Below are positions 1 to 10,740 of a stretch of DNA of 64,000 nt, one piece after another. Source of the DNA: Stomorhina lunata (taxonomy: Eukaryota > Arthropoda > Insecta > Diptera > Rhiniidae); NCBI GenBank assembly GCA_933228675.1, contig OW121741.1, positions 80,080,040-80,144,039 on the forward strand, read 5' to 3'. Within the stretch, counting starts at the first letter, position 1. Each line of letters opens with the position of its first letter. The position numbers and the translations under genes are program-made. Under the pieces are notes generated by a model. That model had not been told where the DNA came from, made no database searches, and worked only from the letters and a program-made list of their open reading frames with translations.

Positions 1-162
1 TGGGATTACGGCACATAAACGGGTGTTAACGTAGTTCCCCGGGTGATACCACGACGAGGTCAAAGTCCAAAGTTGAGATGAAGGATAACCAAGTCTGGGC
101 TTACCAAGTCAATACTAATCGGAACCGTTACCTGGTATCTAACATCCCCTACATCACCTAAA
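1..162. repeat. Diverged repeat also present near 50.2 kb
   Basis: This stretch resembles 50,190-50,325. Both contain a shared run of about 80 bases that includes AAGTCTGGG, TTTACCAAGT/CTTACCAAGT and CTAACATCCCCTACATCA. It may be the untranslated end of an old retrotransposon, but no coding remnant is visible. The LINE at 163-6960 lies directly against it, so it looks like the target of that LINE. Confidence 0.5.
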
Positions 163-363
163 TCTATTTATTTATTTATTTTATTTATTTATTTATTTTC
201 TCATTTCCTGTACAACAAGACCGAGTCTTATAATTATAGTACAGGAACGCATAACGTTATAACATTTTAAGGTTAATAAATATTTAACTTAATAAAAAAC
301 AAAAAGAAAAAGTGAGGAAAAAATACATATGTATGAAAAATATATATATTACTAGAAAAAGAA

Positions 364-1320
364 TTATGTAAAAAAATTAAACAAAAATTTTCTGAAACTA
401 TTAGCATTGCTATTTTGTTGTTGACGTAGTGGAAGATTATTCCAAAGGCGTGCGGCATGTACATAAAACTGCCATTCTGAAACTAGGCATTGGTGTCGAG
501 GTATTATAATGTTACGGTTGCGTTGTGATTGAAAAAAGCGAATTTTATCAAATATATATTTAGGTGTTTGAGTATTTATGATCTTATGCAGGAAAATAAG
601 AGTTCTAATTTTTAATAAGCTTTCGAACGATACACCGTAAAGATTATTAGAAAACGCGGACACATGATCATATCTCCTCAAATTATACACATATCTTACA
701 ATATTGTTAAAAATTATATTTAGTTTTCTTCTGCTAACTGAGTCACAGCTTGAAAATAATTCGCACCCATATAGTATGGAAGGGATAAGATAAGTCTTGG
801 CAAGTAAGATTCGTATTCTTAAAGGAGTGCAATACTGAGTTGACCAGAGTGTTCTTAATTTTACATAAGTTTGACCAACTAAGGAGTTTATGTGTTCAGT
901 CCATGTTAAGTTGTTGTTGAAAATAATGCCAAGATTTTTCGCTGAATTAACAATTTCAATTTTTTCGCCATTTAGGACAATGTCATCAGTGATAGAGGGA
1001 GTTAGTCTCTTTTTACATATTACAATGCATTTTGATTTCGTCGGATTTAAACAGAGTCCATTAGACCTAGCCCAAAGGCAAATCTTATTTAGATCACTGT
1101 TTAGGTTGGATATACCGGAAGTAATATTTTCAACTGGGCTACTTAAAGTTAGCTGTACGTCATCTGCGTATAGATGAATATTGCAGTGTGAAAGTTGCTT
1201 TGGCAAATCATTTGCATACATCGAAAATAAAAGTGGGCCTAAAGTGGAACCCTGTGGCACTCCCTTATTTATAGACAAACTATCTGACCAAACATTGTTT
1301 ACAAATACAGACTGTGTACG
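364..1320 (-). pseudogene. LINE reverse transcriptase, second half and C-terminus
   Basis: This is the continuation of the RT on the far side of the foldback transposon. It carries QSVFVNNVW, GVPQGSTLGP (motif B) and LYADDVQL (motif C, the catalytic Asp pair intact), then a thumb and a C-terminal region ending in a stop at 364. No stop codon interrupts this half. Conceptual removal of 3,972 bp plus one 5-bp target copy joins SNRT to QSVFV in frame. The transposon therefore entered a reading frame that was still open here. Confidence 0.85.
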
Positions 1321-4300
1321 CACAGTGGTTTACGGACGCTTTTTTTTGGAAATAATTCTGTAACTTTTGAACGACTGGAGATATTTGAATGAAATTTGGC
1401 GTGGTGATAGTCAAGGAGTATTCGAGTTGGTTTTCAGAAGCACTGGCCCATGAGGGGTCGGGAGAGTGATTGATGGACCTTCAAAGTTGGTCACCTCGGG
1501 TGTTCGACTTTTTTAAAAATTCGCTAAAAATCCATTTATGCATGGATTGAAAAGAAATTTTAAACTTAAGTTCTCCTTCGGAAGGTCTACAAAAAATACG
1601 CTTACATGTGTAGGTTATCTCCTTTGGGTTTCGAGATATTTGGATAAAAAGGAATTTTTGGGTTGATTTTTTACTTATTTTTTTAAGCTTTTTTTGATCT
1701 GGTGGACGCATCTGAAGATCAAAAATTTTTTAAGAATATTCGTTAAAATTGTAACAAAATTCTAAATAATTTTTGTGCAAGTTAGTTATAGATATCTTCT
1801 TTCGTTTAAAAGTTAAAAATATTCAAAGTTGAAACTTAAAAAAAAATTCGCTTTTTTTGAGTTTTTCCCTAAAAGATAGCTATATTTTTTCACTAATAAA
1901 AAAAATATTTTCTTAAGAAACATAAAAATATTTTTAAAGTTTTTAAAAGAAAACATAATGAGAATGCGTATAAAACAAATTTCTTGCTAATTGGACTTTT
2001 GGTCCTCGCACATGCCCTCTCCAAAAAATGCCAATTTGTAAAAAAAAATTTTGGTTTAAATAAAAATTTCTCAAAAGGCAAAGCACCGATTTGAAAAAGA
2101 TAATAATGTCCATATTTTCTAATATATCTGTTATTGATTGGAAAAGTTTTTTCTGAAACGAGCTGCAAATAGAGTCAGTGTTGCCATTTTTGTAAAAAAA
2201 CTCATTTTTTGAAACCCTTTTTTCCCGAGTTGGGAATTGGGGAATTTTTTAGTAAAAATTGGGAATTTTTTTTAGTCTATTGCTTTTAGATCTTATTGGT
2301 CTATATAACTACAAAATTTTATTGTGATATCTTTATCCATGTCATTTCTACAAAATATCAAATATTGAAATTATTTTCCTTAAAAAAGTAGAAAAGTAAT
2401 ATTTTTTTGTTTTACGATGCAAAGTGTAAAAACATTAACTCGCTTAAAAAAGATTTTTACTTGGTGTTCATCTCCTGGTCTTTCCCGATCCAATGATACT
2501 AAATACGTATATCAAACTTTAATACATAGCCTTTAAAAGCTCTAAAAACTTTGCCTCCCATAGCATTTTTAAGCTAAATATTGGAGTATTGGAGAGTAAT
2601 GTGTGCAAATAAAGTTAATGGTGCACAGTGGTATTAACTCTGCAATTTCTAAACCACTAGACGGATTTTGACAAAATTTGGAACGTCAATAGAAGAGGTG
2701 TGAGGCTTTTAGATCAATGTTTAAGAACGTATTTGTCGGTAGCACAGTGGGCTCTACAGTGGGCCAAAGTTGCCTACCTCGGGTATATAAAACATTTGGG
2801 GGCGTATAACTTTCCTCAGTTGGGTCCGATCTAAAAGATTTTTACGTTTTCGAAAACTTCTTAAAAAAGTTAAGAAAAAAACATGCTTACTTTACTAAAT
2901 CATCTCTTATAGTTTAAGAGATATTTGACTACATACAATTTTAGTATAATATTTTAACATTACTTTGTAATTTTTCGCAAAAATCTCTAAAACTAAACAA
3001 GGTATTGCGACTATTTTTGTGCATAGTATGGACCTGTGTATGCGAAAATCAGAAATATAAATTTCGGAACAAGTTCTGAAATTAAAATGAAAATTTTTGA
3101 ATACAGAAGAGTATGCTTTTCGCAAATTTGAGTTTTTTTAGAAAAGCGGCCCTTGTGACCCGATTAATAGCCGGGCTCTATCAGATTTTTGCACAGATAT
3201 TAAAAACATTATACTTAATACAATTTTGTTAAAAAAAAAGTTTGAGATAAAATAAACAATTTTTTTACAGTCACAAAAAACACAAGTTTTGTTAAAAAAA
3301 TGACTGATTTTCGACTACCGCTGGTTGTAGGGTGCATGTCCAAAATTTTTAGAAATATAGTTTATACTGATCCCTCAAGTCCATCTTTTAGAAAATGTAA
3401 AAAACGAATTGAGTCTTTTGAAAAAATTTTTCACAAATATTGAAAAAATAATATTACTTTTTTTGAAAAAAAAAATATTTTTTCAGGCTTTTTTCGGTAC
3501 ACAAACTTTTAAGAATATTTCTGTGTTATTAAGTTTACATAATAAAGAACTTGTTTCTTCCAGTTCATTTAGAAATTTATCAGCAATCTTGCAGTATTTT
3601 TTTTTTTAATTTAACGTAGTACAAGAAAAGATAAATAGGCCAAAAAAGGCCAGAAGACATACCATAAAAAGCAAAAGAAAAATTTGGATTCAAATATCTC
3701 TTAAACTATAAGAGATAAGGTAGTAAAGTAAGCATGTTTTTTTCTTAATTTTTTAAGGAGTTTTCGAAAACGTATCTTTTAGATCGGACCCAATTGAGGA
3801 AAGTTATACGCCCCCAAATGTTTTATATACCCGAGGTAGTCAACTTTGGCCCACTGTAGAGCCCACTGTGCTACCAACAAATACGTTCTTAAACATTGAT
3901 CTAAAAGCCTCACACCTCTTCTCTTGACGTTCCAAATTTTGTAAAAATCTGTCTAGTAGTTTAGAAATTGCAGAGTTAATACCACTGTGCACCATTAACT
4001 TTATTTGCACACATTACTCTCCAATACTCCAATATTTAGCTTAAAAATGCTATTGGAGGCAAAGTTTTTAGAGCTTTTAAAGGCTATGTATTAAAGTTTG
4101 ATATACGTATTTAGTATCATTGGATCGGGAAAGACCAGGAGATGAACACCAAGTAAAAATCTTTTTTAAGCGAGTTAATGTTTTTACACTTTGTATCGTA
4201 AAACAAAAAAATATTACTTTTCTACTTTTTTAAGGAAAATAATTTCAATATTTGATATTTTGTAGAAATGACATGGATAAAGATATCACAATAAAATTTT

Positions 4301-5292
4301 GTAGTTATATAGACCAATAAGATCTAAAAGCAATAGACTAAAAAAAATACCCAATTTTTACTAAAAAATTCCCCAATTCCCAACTCGGGAAAAAAGGGTT
4401 TCAAAAAATGAGTTTTTTTACAAAAATGGCAACACTGACTCTATTTGCAGCTCGTTTCAGAAAAAACTTTTCCAATCAATAACAGATATATTAGAAAATA
4501 TGGACATTATTATCTTTTTCAAATCGGTGCTTTGCCTTTTGAGAAATTTTTATTTAAACCAAATTTTTTTTTTACAAATTGGCATTTTTTGGAGAGGGCA
4601 TGTGCGAGGACCAAAAGTCCAATTAGCAAGAAATTTGTTTTATACGCATTCTCATTATGTTTTCTTTTAAAAACTTTAAAAATATTTTTATGTTTCTTAA
4701 GAAAATATTTTTTTTATTAGTGAAAAAATATAGCTATCTTTTAGGGAAAAACTCAAAAAAAGCGAAATTTTTTTTAAGTTTCAACTTTGAATATTTTTAA
4801 CTTTTAAACGAAAGAAGATATCTATAACTAACTTGCACAAAAATTATTTAGAATTTTGTTACAATTTTAACGAATATTCTTAAAAAATTTTTGATCTTCA
4901 GATGCGTCCACCAGATCAAAAAAAGCTTAAAAAAATAAGTAAAAAATCAACCCAAAAATTCCTTTTTATCCAAATATCTCGAAACCCAAAGGAGATAACC
5001 TACACATGTAAGCGTATTTTTTGTAGACCTTCCGAAGGAGAACTTGAGTTTAAAATTTCTTTTCAATCCATGCATAAATGGATTTTTAGCGAATTTTTAA
5101 AAAAGTCGAACACCCGAGGTGACCAACTTTGAAGGTCCATCAATCACTCTCCCGACCCCTCATGGGCCAGTGCTTCTGAAAACCAACTCGAATACTCCTT
5201 GACTATCACCACGCCAAATTTCATTCAAATATCTCCAGTCGTTCAAAAGTTACAGAATTATTTCCAAAAAAAAGCGTCCGTAAACCACTGTG
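1321..5292. mobile_element. 3,972-bp foldback DNA transposon, CACAGTGG termini, 5-bp TSD (Transib-like, non-autonomous)
   Basis: The element begins CACAGTGGTTTACGGACGC and ends with its reverse complement, and it is flanked by GTACG (1316-1320 and 5293-5297). The arms 1321-2938 and 3690-5292 are reverse complements over about 1.6 kb with few differences. The 750-bp centre is unpaired. No transposase-sized ORF exists; the frames of 76 and 91 codons are mirrored between arms and look incidental. A 5-bp target duplication with a CAC(A/T)(A/G)TGG start is what is known for Transib elements. That assignment is inference, since no transposase is present. Confidence 0.85.
2624..3989. repeat. Internal inverted CACAGTGG boundaries inside the foldback element
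   Basis: CACAGTGG recurs at 2624-2631 and its complement at 3982-3989, deep in the arms. About 120 bases further in, CACAGTGGGC recurs and is followed by AAAGTTG and ACCTCGGG, as also happens 140-180 bases inside the outer termini. This suggests a related element inserted at the centre of an older palindrome, or terminal duplication during foldback growth. The flanks (GGTG/CACC) are symmetrical, so a target duplication cannot be decided. Confidence 0.5.
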
Positions 5293-5760
5293 GTACGGTT
5301 GGAAAGATATGACTTTATCAGATTAGTTGATGTGTTCGTAAATTTAAAAAAATGTTTTAGTTTATTAATTAGTATATTATGGTCTACCATATCGAATGCC
5401 TTGGAATGGTCCAAGAGCACTAAAAAGTTAATATGCCCATTTTCTAATCCCTCCCGAATGTTCTCACTAACTTCGATAAGAGCTGTAACGCAGCTATGGT
5501 TTTGACGGAAACCAGATTGCTTATCAGTAATCAATCTGTGGCTGTTGGTGTATGCAATAATTTGTTTGTATAACATTTTTTCTAAGACTTTTGATAGAAA
5601 ACACAATATGGCAATTGGTCTATATTCTCCATTCGTCTTTGGCAATGGAACAACTTTAGCGTGTTTCCAATTCGATGGGAATTTTCCCGACATTATTATA
5701 GAATTAAAAAAGTGCGTTACATACGGAAGTATTAGGGGCAAAAGTAAGTAGAAATCTAGG
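5293..5760 (-). pseudogene. LINE reverse transcriptase, first half
   Basis: After the frameshift near 5,750 the frame continues with the RT fingers and first palm motifs: EYRPIAIL, KQSGFR and LLDHSKAFDMVDH (motif A, with its Asp present). It stops at SYLSNRT, exactly where the foldback transposon enters. The residues read after that point (VVYGRFFLEIIL) are transposon terminus. The duplicated target is GTACG at 5293-5297. Confidence 0.85.
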
Positions 5761-6960
5761 GTGTATGTTATCACATCCAACTGCATTCGATTTGACTGAG
5801 GAGCACATTAACATAACATCATATTCAGTTACATAGGAAAAACTGAAGTGGTCGCCTATTGAATTATCTTCTGAGTTAGGAGGGTCTAAGGGAAAATCAT
5901 AGTAATCTGAATTTGTTTGAATCACAGGGATATTAGTAAATGTTCTGTTCAGCATATTTACGTCCACTTGGGAGTCAACGTTATTGTTAACATTTCCAAG
6001 TCCTATCTCACGAATAGTGTTCCATGTTTTTTGAGAATTTATTGCATTACTAAAGCGAGTAGAGTAGTATTCAGTTTTCGCATTTTTAATAAGCTTATTA
6101 ACATTTTTTCTGGCTATAGAAAACTGTATTTCGAGCTCCGAAGTTCTAAACCTCTTCCATCTGGCATGTGCTAAGTCCCTTTGGTGTATAGCATTCTTAA
6201 TAGTACTCGAAAACCAAGGTTTTTCTTTTTGTTTAATTTTTTTATGTCTTAGAGGTACAGATAAGTCAAGAAGGTTTTGAATGTTACGCTCCAAAAATAA
6301 AGATTGTTCGTCAACTGAGGGCATAAAATAAATTGTACTCCAATCAATAAGTATCGAATATTCATACAGTTGATTTAGATCAATATTTTTGAAATCACGA
6401 AAACTAAAACATGTTTCAGTATGTTGAACTTGAAAATTATATGTTAAAAAAATAAGGTCATGTTTGGAAAAGCATGAAGCCGATATCTGATCATACAGAA
6501 GTATGTTATTAGTATTCGAAACGAAAAAAAGGTCAATTAGCGTACTGTTTGTGGATGTATGGTGTGTTGGGCAAGTCGTGTTGACTGGAAAAAAACCAAA
6601 CGAAGACATATTATCAAGAAGACTAACTTCCGTCAAAATATTTGAATTGAAGTCACCGGCTATGACTACATCACTGTATTCTGCGGCAAGATTTTCGAGG
6701 GTATTGTATAAAACTGTAAGAGGCACTCTTTTGTTTGGCCTGTAAACACAGCCCACTAGAAGCTTACCCCCAAACGATGAAACCTCAACGAAAATGAACT
6801 CAGTAGTTTGCTCAATTGAGTTATTTGCAACTTGTGACTTGCAGCATATTTTGCAAGATATTGTGCTTTTTGCAAAAATGGCAACCCCACCCCCATGACT
6901 TCCCCTGTCAGCTCTGAAAACTTTGTATCCATAAGGACAAATAAGACCATCGGGTGTGGA
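5750..6960 (-). pseudogene. LINE endonuclease domain (N-terminally truncated)
   Basis: This open stretch runs from the SINE junction to a frameshift near 5,750. It encodes an APE-type endonuclease that would nick the target for target-primed reverse transcription. Visible motifs are GGGVAIF, AGDFN, LIDLFFV and SKHDL, the last three matching the family's GDFN, T/LxD and S-D/K-H-D catalytic blocks. The N-terminal catalytic Asn and Glu blocks are absent because of 5' truncation. The first ten or so in-frame residues come from the SINE tail and do not belong to the enzyme. It ends at NAVGCDNIHPRFL, where the RT connection continues in another frame. Confidence 0.8.
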
Positions 6961-7262
6961 TATAAATATATATAATTCCCCGACGAACAAGGGGTACTAC
7001 TCTTAGACAATGAGCTGCATCCGATTCTATTTTTAGACTCATTGAAAGGGAACTACGTTTTAACGCCGACTCCGAACGGCTAATGCAATAGTTAGAGAAG
7101 TTTTTACATAGCCTAATACTCAATAACCAGTGGCTAGCTGAATTATGAGGTGAACCGCCGATTTTTTGAAATTTTTTTTTTCAAGTTGGTCTGGCCGGGG
7201 ATTGAACTTGAGACCTCGGTATGCTAGGCGGATGACTAACCTGCTATACCACAGCGGTTCAC
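6961..7262 (-). mobile_element. tRNA-derived SINE, copy 1
   Basis: On the minus strand it starts GTGAACCGC and carries a tRNA-like head with A-box-like TATAGCAGGTTAGTC and B-box-like AGTTCAATCCC. An A-rich stretch follows, then a unique body ending in ACCCCTTGTTC and an AT-rich tail. The anticodon-loop region reads CTAGCAT, as in tRNA-Ala(AGC). It is about 300 bp long and shares its whole body with copies at 34.8 and 37.4 kb. The 3' tail abuts the truncated LINE endonuclease. I see no clear target duplication. Confidence 0.75.
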
Positions 7263-7895
7263 AAATCTAAATCTATTTACAATTGCTTTTAAAAGTCGGT
7301 CCACATTTGACCATAGCACTCAGATAACTTCTAAGATAATTTGATGAAATTTGGCACAGATGATTTGTTTGATAATGGGACCATGGCTATTGAAATTCGT
7401 CAAAATCGGTCTATTATTTATGGTACCTCCCATAGGTCCTACTTCCCGGAATTGATATATTGGCCACAAAAATCCATATATTTTCATGAAATTTAAAACA
7501 AATACTGCTTATGTAAACTTAAATCACTGTACCAAATTTCGGTCCACATTTGACCATAGCTCCCATACAAACTCTTTTCTCAAAACGCACTAAATGAGAC
7601 AAAATTCATTAGATTATTTATTTAAATACATAACTTTATTTTTTGTATACATAACTTTTGTAACAACTGTAATCAATTTGCCAAATTTCGAGATAATCGG
7701 TCCACATTTGACCCTAGCTCTCATATAAGTCCAAATGGCGGAAACAGCTTAAATGTCTAAGTTTTGAGAATATGTTTGTATGATGGCAAAATTTAGCAAA
7801 TATTTGTCTTTATACAGGAAAAAGAACACCTTTGACCTTAGTGGTGAAGGGTATGGTATGGTCGGGCTTGGCCGACTATAGCACTTTCTTACTTG
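7263..7895 (+). mobile_element. Helentron (DINE-1-like), 5'-truncated
   Basis: The interior matches copies at 25.5-27.9 kb (blocks such as GGTCCACATTTGACC and TATGGTACCTCCCATAGG). The 3' end has the hairpin GTCGG-GCTTG-CCGAC followed by TATAGCACTTTCTTACTTG. A short stem-loop just before a CTTG terminus is the known layout of DINE-1/Helentron 3' ends. The 5' end is lost at the SINE boundary. There is no coding capacity, so its mobility would have depended on a Rep/helicase supplied elsewhere. Confidence 0.7.
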
Positions 7896-9875
7896 TTATA
7901 CCCTTCACCAATAGGTGAAAGGGTATTATAAGTTTGTGATTTCGTTTGTAATTTAGTGATCGTAGACCCCATAAAAATTATACCGGTCGACTCAGAATCG
8001 GGAGGAGAATCGATTAAGCGATGTCTATCTGTCTGTCTGTCTGTCTGTCTGTTGAAATCAAGTTTCTGAAGCCCCTGGAGGATGGACTTACATAAATTAT
8101 ATATCGGATTTTAGGAAATTCTCCCGCAAAGGACGCTATTAAATTTCATTAAAATCGGTTTATAAACACCGAAAATATCGAAAAAATACCAAAAATTAGA
8201 CGAAAATTTTAAAATTTTTGATTGAAACACTCTTTTAAATAACAAGAGAAAAAAGATACTCCTGGTGTACATGTGATAATATGTTATATATCAGATTGTA
8301 GGAAATAGTTTCCCAAAGCACTCTGTAAAATTTTATCAAAATCGGTCCATAAACAACTGAGATATCGCCAAAACACCGAATTTGATGTATCGCAAATTGC
8401 CCAAAGTTCGCATTAGAGAATGTTTGTTGAAAAAATGAAATCCAGAAATAGGAAAAACCATCCTCCTTTAGCACGGACCTACATAAATTTTATATCAGAT
8501 TTTAGGAAATTCCCCCGCCAACCACGTTATTAAATTTTATCAAAAGCGGTCCATAAACAATTGAGATATCGCCATAACACTACATTTGATGTACAGCAAA
8601 TTGCCCAAAGTACGTGTCTAAGTAATTTTGTTTACATTTTGTAAGTATTGTTTTAGCGATATCTCAGGTGTTTATGGACCGATTGTGATGAAATTTGACA
8701 TCGTTCTTTGTGTGAGGACTTTCTAAAATCTATACTCCACAAATCTGACTACGAATACCATTCAAATTGTACCGATCAACTCAGAATCGGCAGGAGAATC
8801 GATTTCGCGACCTCAATCCGTCCGTCCGTCTGTTTGTCTGTCTGTCCGTCCGTCTGTTGTAGTCAAGTTTTTGGAGCTCCTGTTTTGTCGATATCTCAGG
8901 TGTTTATTTTGATGAAATTTAATAGCGTCCGTCGCAGGGGATTACCTAAATCCTGATGCATTCGGTAATTTGTGGTAGATATAATTTAGCGTTAAAGCGA
9001 TGGTGTTTTGATCGACAATGATAAAATTCAGGGTGGGACAATATCCTAAAATTTTGTGTAAAATCCAGGAGCTCCACAAATCTGATTTTAGCAGACAGAC
9101 ACTCTGCATTAATCTTAATTTTGTGTCTGACTTTTGAACATTATGATAACATTTGAGAATGTATTATATATCAAATTATAGGTAATCTTCCTAGGAAGTA
9201 CAAAAATGTAGCTAACTACATGATATCTGTTCAAAACCTACATATGTGTGTAAGTATCTCACATATCAACGAAAATTTAAATTTTTTAATTGCAATTGGG
9301 AGAAATCCGTTCACGTTTGACAATTGATCCCGTATAATTTCGCCTAAGATACGATGATGACATTTAGTATAAAGACGTCGTACAATATTGATATTCAGGG
9401 CGATAGCGCCTAAAATAAACTTTCTAGAGGGACAACATTTGATAAAAGTATTTCTGATCTCTTGAAAAGTTCGACATTGAAAATGGGAGAGCTCTATTCA
9501 CATTTAGTGAAATCTCCCATATAACCCCGACCGGGAATCGATTTAATGCTGATAAATTAAATCACATTAAAATTGCACAAGGAACTAGAGCAAAACTTTC
9601 CAAACATCCATCGGACAGATCGAAAGAACTATACATCCCAAATATTATTGATGAAGTGTTTATTTTAATTAATTAACTAACTTCAGATTAATAAGTAAAT
9701 CTTTAATAACTTTTCCGACAAAGCTGATATCCATCCATTCAAAAGCTATATATTTCACGTATGTATCTAAAACTAAGAGTGTATACCCTATAATTTTAAG
9801 GCTTATCATTGTTAAAGCTTTGACCTAAATCAGTCCGCTAACTTCAGAGTTTTACATAACTAATCAAGAACTTTT

Positions 9876-10740
9876 AGGTTAGGTTAGGTAATAAAGGAGG
9901 TGTCGAAGACACCTACACTCGGAGACCCCAGGGGTCCATTGTGATCCTTTAACAGAGAGGGATAAAAGAAAGAGTGAAGAAAGAAAGAATGGAGATAGGG
10001 AAGAGAAAGGTAGTAGAGAGTAGAAGAGAAGACTACCCTATCTAGGCCAGTTGAGACCCGTGATGAACCCTATAATATCAATTAACCTACACTGTTGTAG
10101 ATCCTGTAGGTCAGCAAGGAATCTGCTGCCTAGAAGTTTAAGTCTTAGGTTTTGCAGCCTTGGACAGTGACAGAGAATGTGTTCCACCGACTCGGACGAA
10201 TCCTCATCTAGACATAGTCTGCAGAGATCTGAAATGCTGCTATCCCACCTATGTAGCCTCGAATTTAAGGCCCAATGTCCCGTAAGGAACCCTATACATC
10301 TTCCTAAGCTTGACCTATTTAGACTTAATAGAAACTTTGTACCATTACTGTCCAGTTTAGGCCATATAGCTCTAGATGTCCTACACGTGACCATGTTACT
10401 TCACAACCTTGTGGTTTCCTGGCTAGTCCAGGACTTAATGCCTAGATAAAAGTGACAGATAGGCGGAGCCAAATCCAACACTCTTTGGCTTAAGTCTAGA
10501 CTTGAGCCGTGTCTGGCAACTTCGTCCGCAACTTCGTTGCCAACGATGTCACAATGACCCGGAACCCAGCACAATCTAATCCTATAGCAAAGTGATAGCT
10601 CATGAAGAGCTATCCTACATTTTTTGACTAATTTGGAGGTAACCCCATAAGCCCGCAACGCCTTGAGCCTGGCTATCGACATAAATTGTCACCTCACTGT
10701 TAACAGCTATAAGACCCTGAATGAGCTCTGTAGCCTTCCA
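9876..10740 (-). mobile_element. 5'-truncated LINE with RNase H (LOA/I-like), 14-bp TSD
   Basis: The insertion is bounded by perfect AATCAAGAACTTTT direct repeats (9862-9875 and 10741-10754). The minus strand encodes the end of an RNase H domain and a zinc-knuckle C-terminus, followed by a 3' UTR. The 3' tail reads CCTAACCTAACCT. It is nested in the Helentron-like element at 7,896-11,282. The presence of RNase H restricts it to I/LOA/R1-related clades, as family knowledge. Confidence 0.85.
10038..10740 (-). pseudogene. LINE RNase H and C-terminal zinc-knuckle remnant
   Basis: From the 5' truncation the frame reads VTIYVDSQA, an RNase H catalytic-Asp strand. A frameshift near 10,665 follows, then ALRAYGV through WVPGHCDIVGNEVADEVAR, which holds the His and last Asp of RNase H. 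One in-frame TGA lies at about 10,403, after SQETTRL. The C-terminal part has CRLC-x10-H-x3-C, a zinc-knuckle common in these LINEs, and ends at 10,038. It is a dead copy with two lesions in 700 bp. Confidence 0.8.

Larger units (their letters stand above)
163..6960 (-). mobile_element. Non-LTR retrotransposon (CR1/I/Jockey-like), 5'-truncated and split by a foldback transposon
   Basis: Reading the minus strand, an apurinic-type endonuclease domain is followed by reverse transcriptase, a C-terminal region, a short 3' UTR and a tail of TAAA/TAAATAAA units at 163-205. The 5' end, including the first endonuclease motifs, is missing where the SINE tail begins near 6,960. A 3,972-bp DNA transposon (1321-5292) interrupts the RT, and there is one frameshift near 5,750. 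The RT carries YADD and GVPQGS motifs. The C-terminal LWNNLP stretch is of the kind seen in CR1/Jockey-group elements. The clade is inferred. Confidence 0.85.

Noticed and set aside
1321..1358. Complete V(D)J-type recombination signal at the foldback end
   Set aside because: The heptamer matches, but the bases 12 and 23 positions further in do not resemble the nonamer. Only the heptamer similarity is claimed.
1481..5132. Reading frames of 76 and 91 codons duplicated at 1,481-2,168 and 4,445-5,132
   Set aside because: They are mirror images produced by the palindromic arms, with Lys/Phe-rich low-complexity content and no known motif. Duplication does not make them genes.
6756..7123. Two extra minus-strand frames over the endonuclease/SINE junction
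   Set aside because: They run across the SINE head and body or shadow the endonuclease in another frame.
9876..9892. True telomeric (TTAGG) tract
   Set aside because: Only about two and a half units, enclosed by a target duplication within a transposon, so it is a LINE tail and not a chromosome end.
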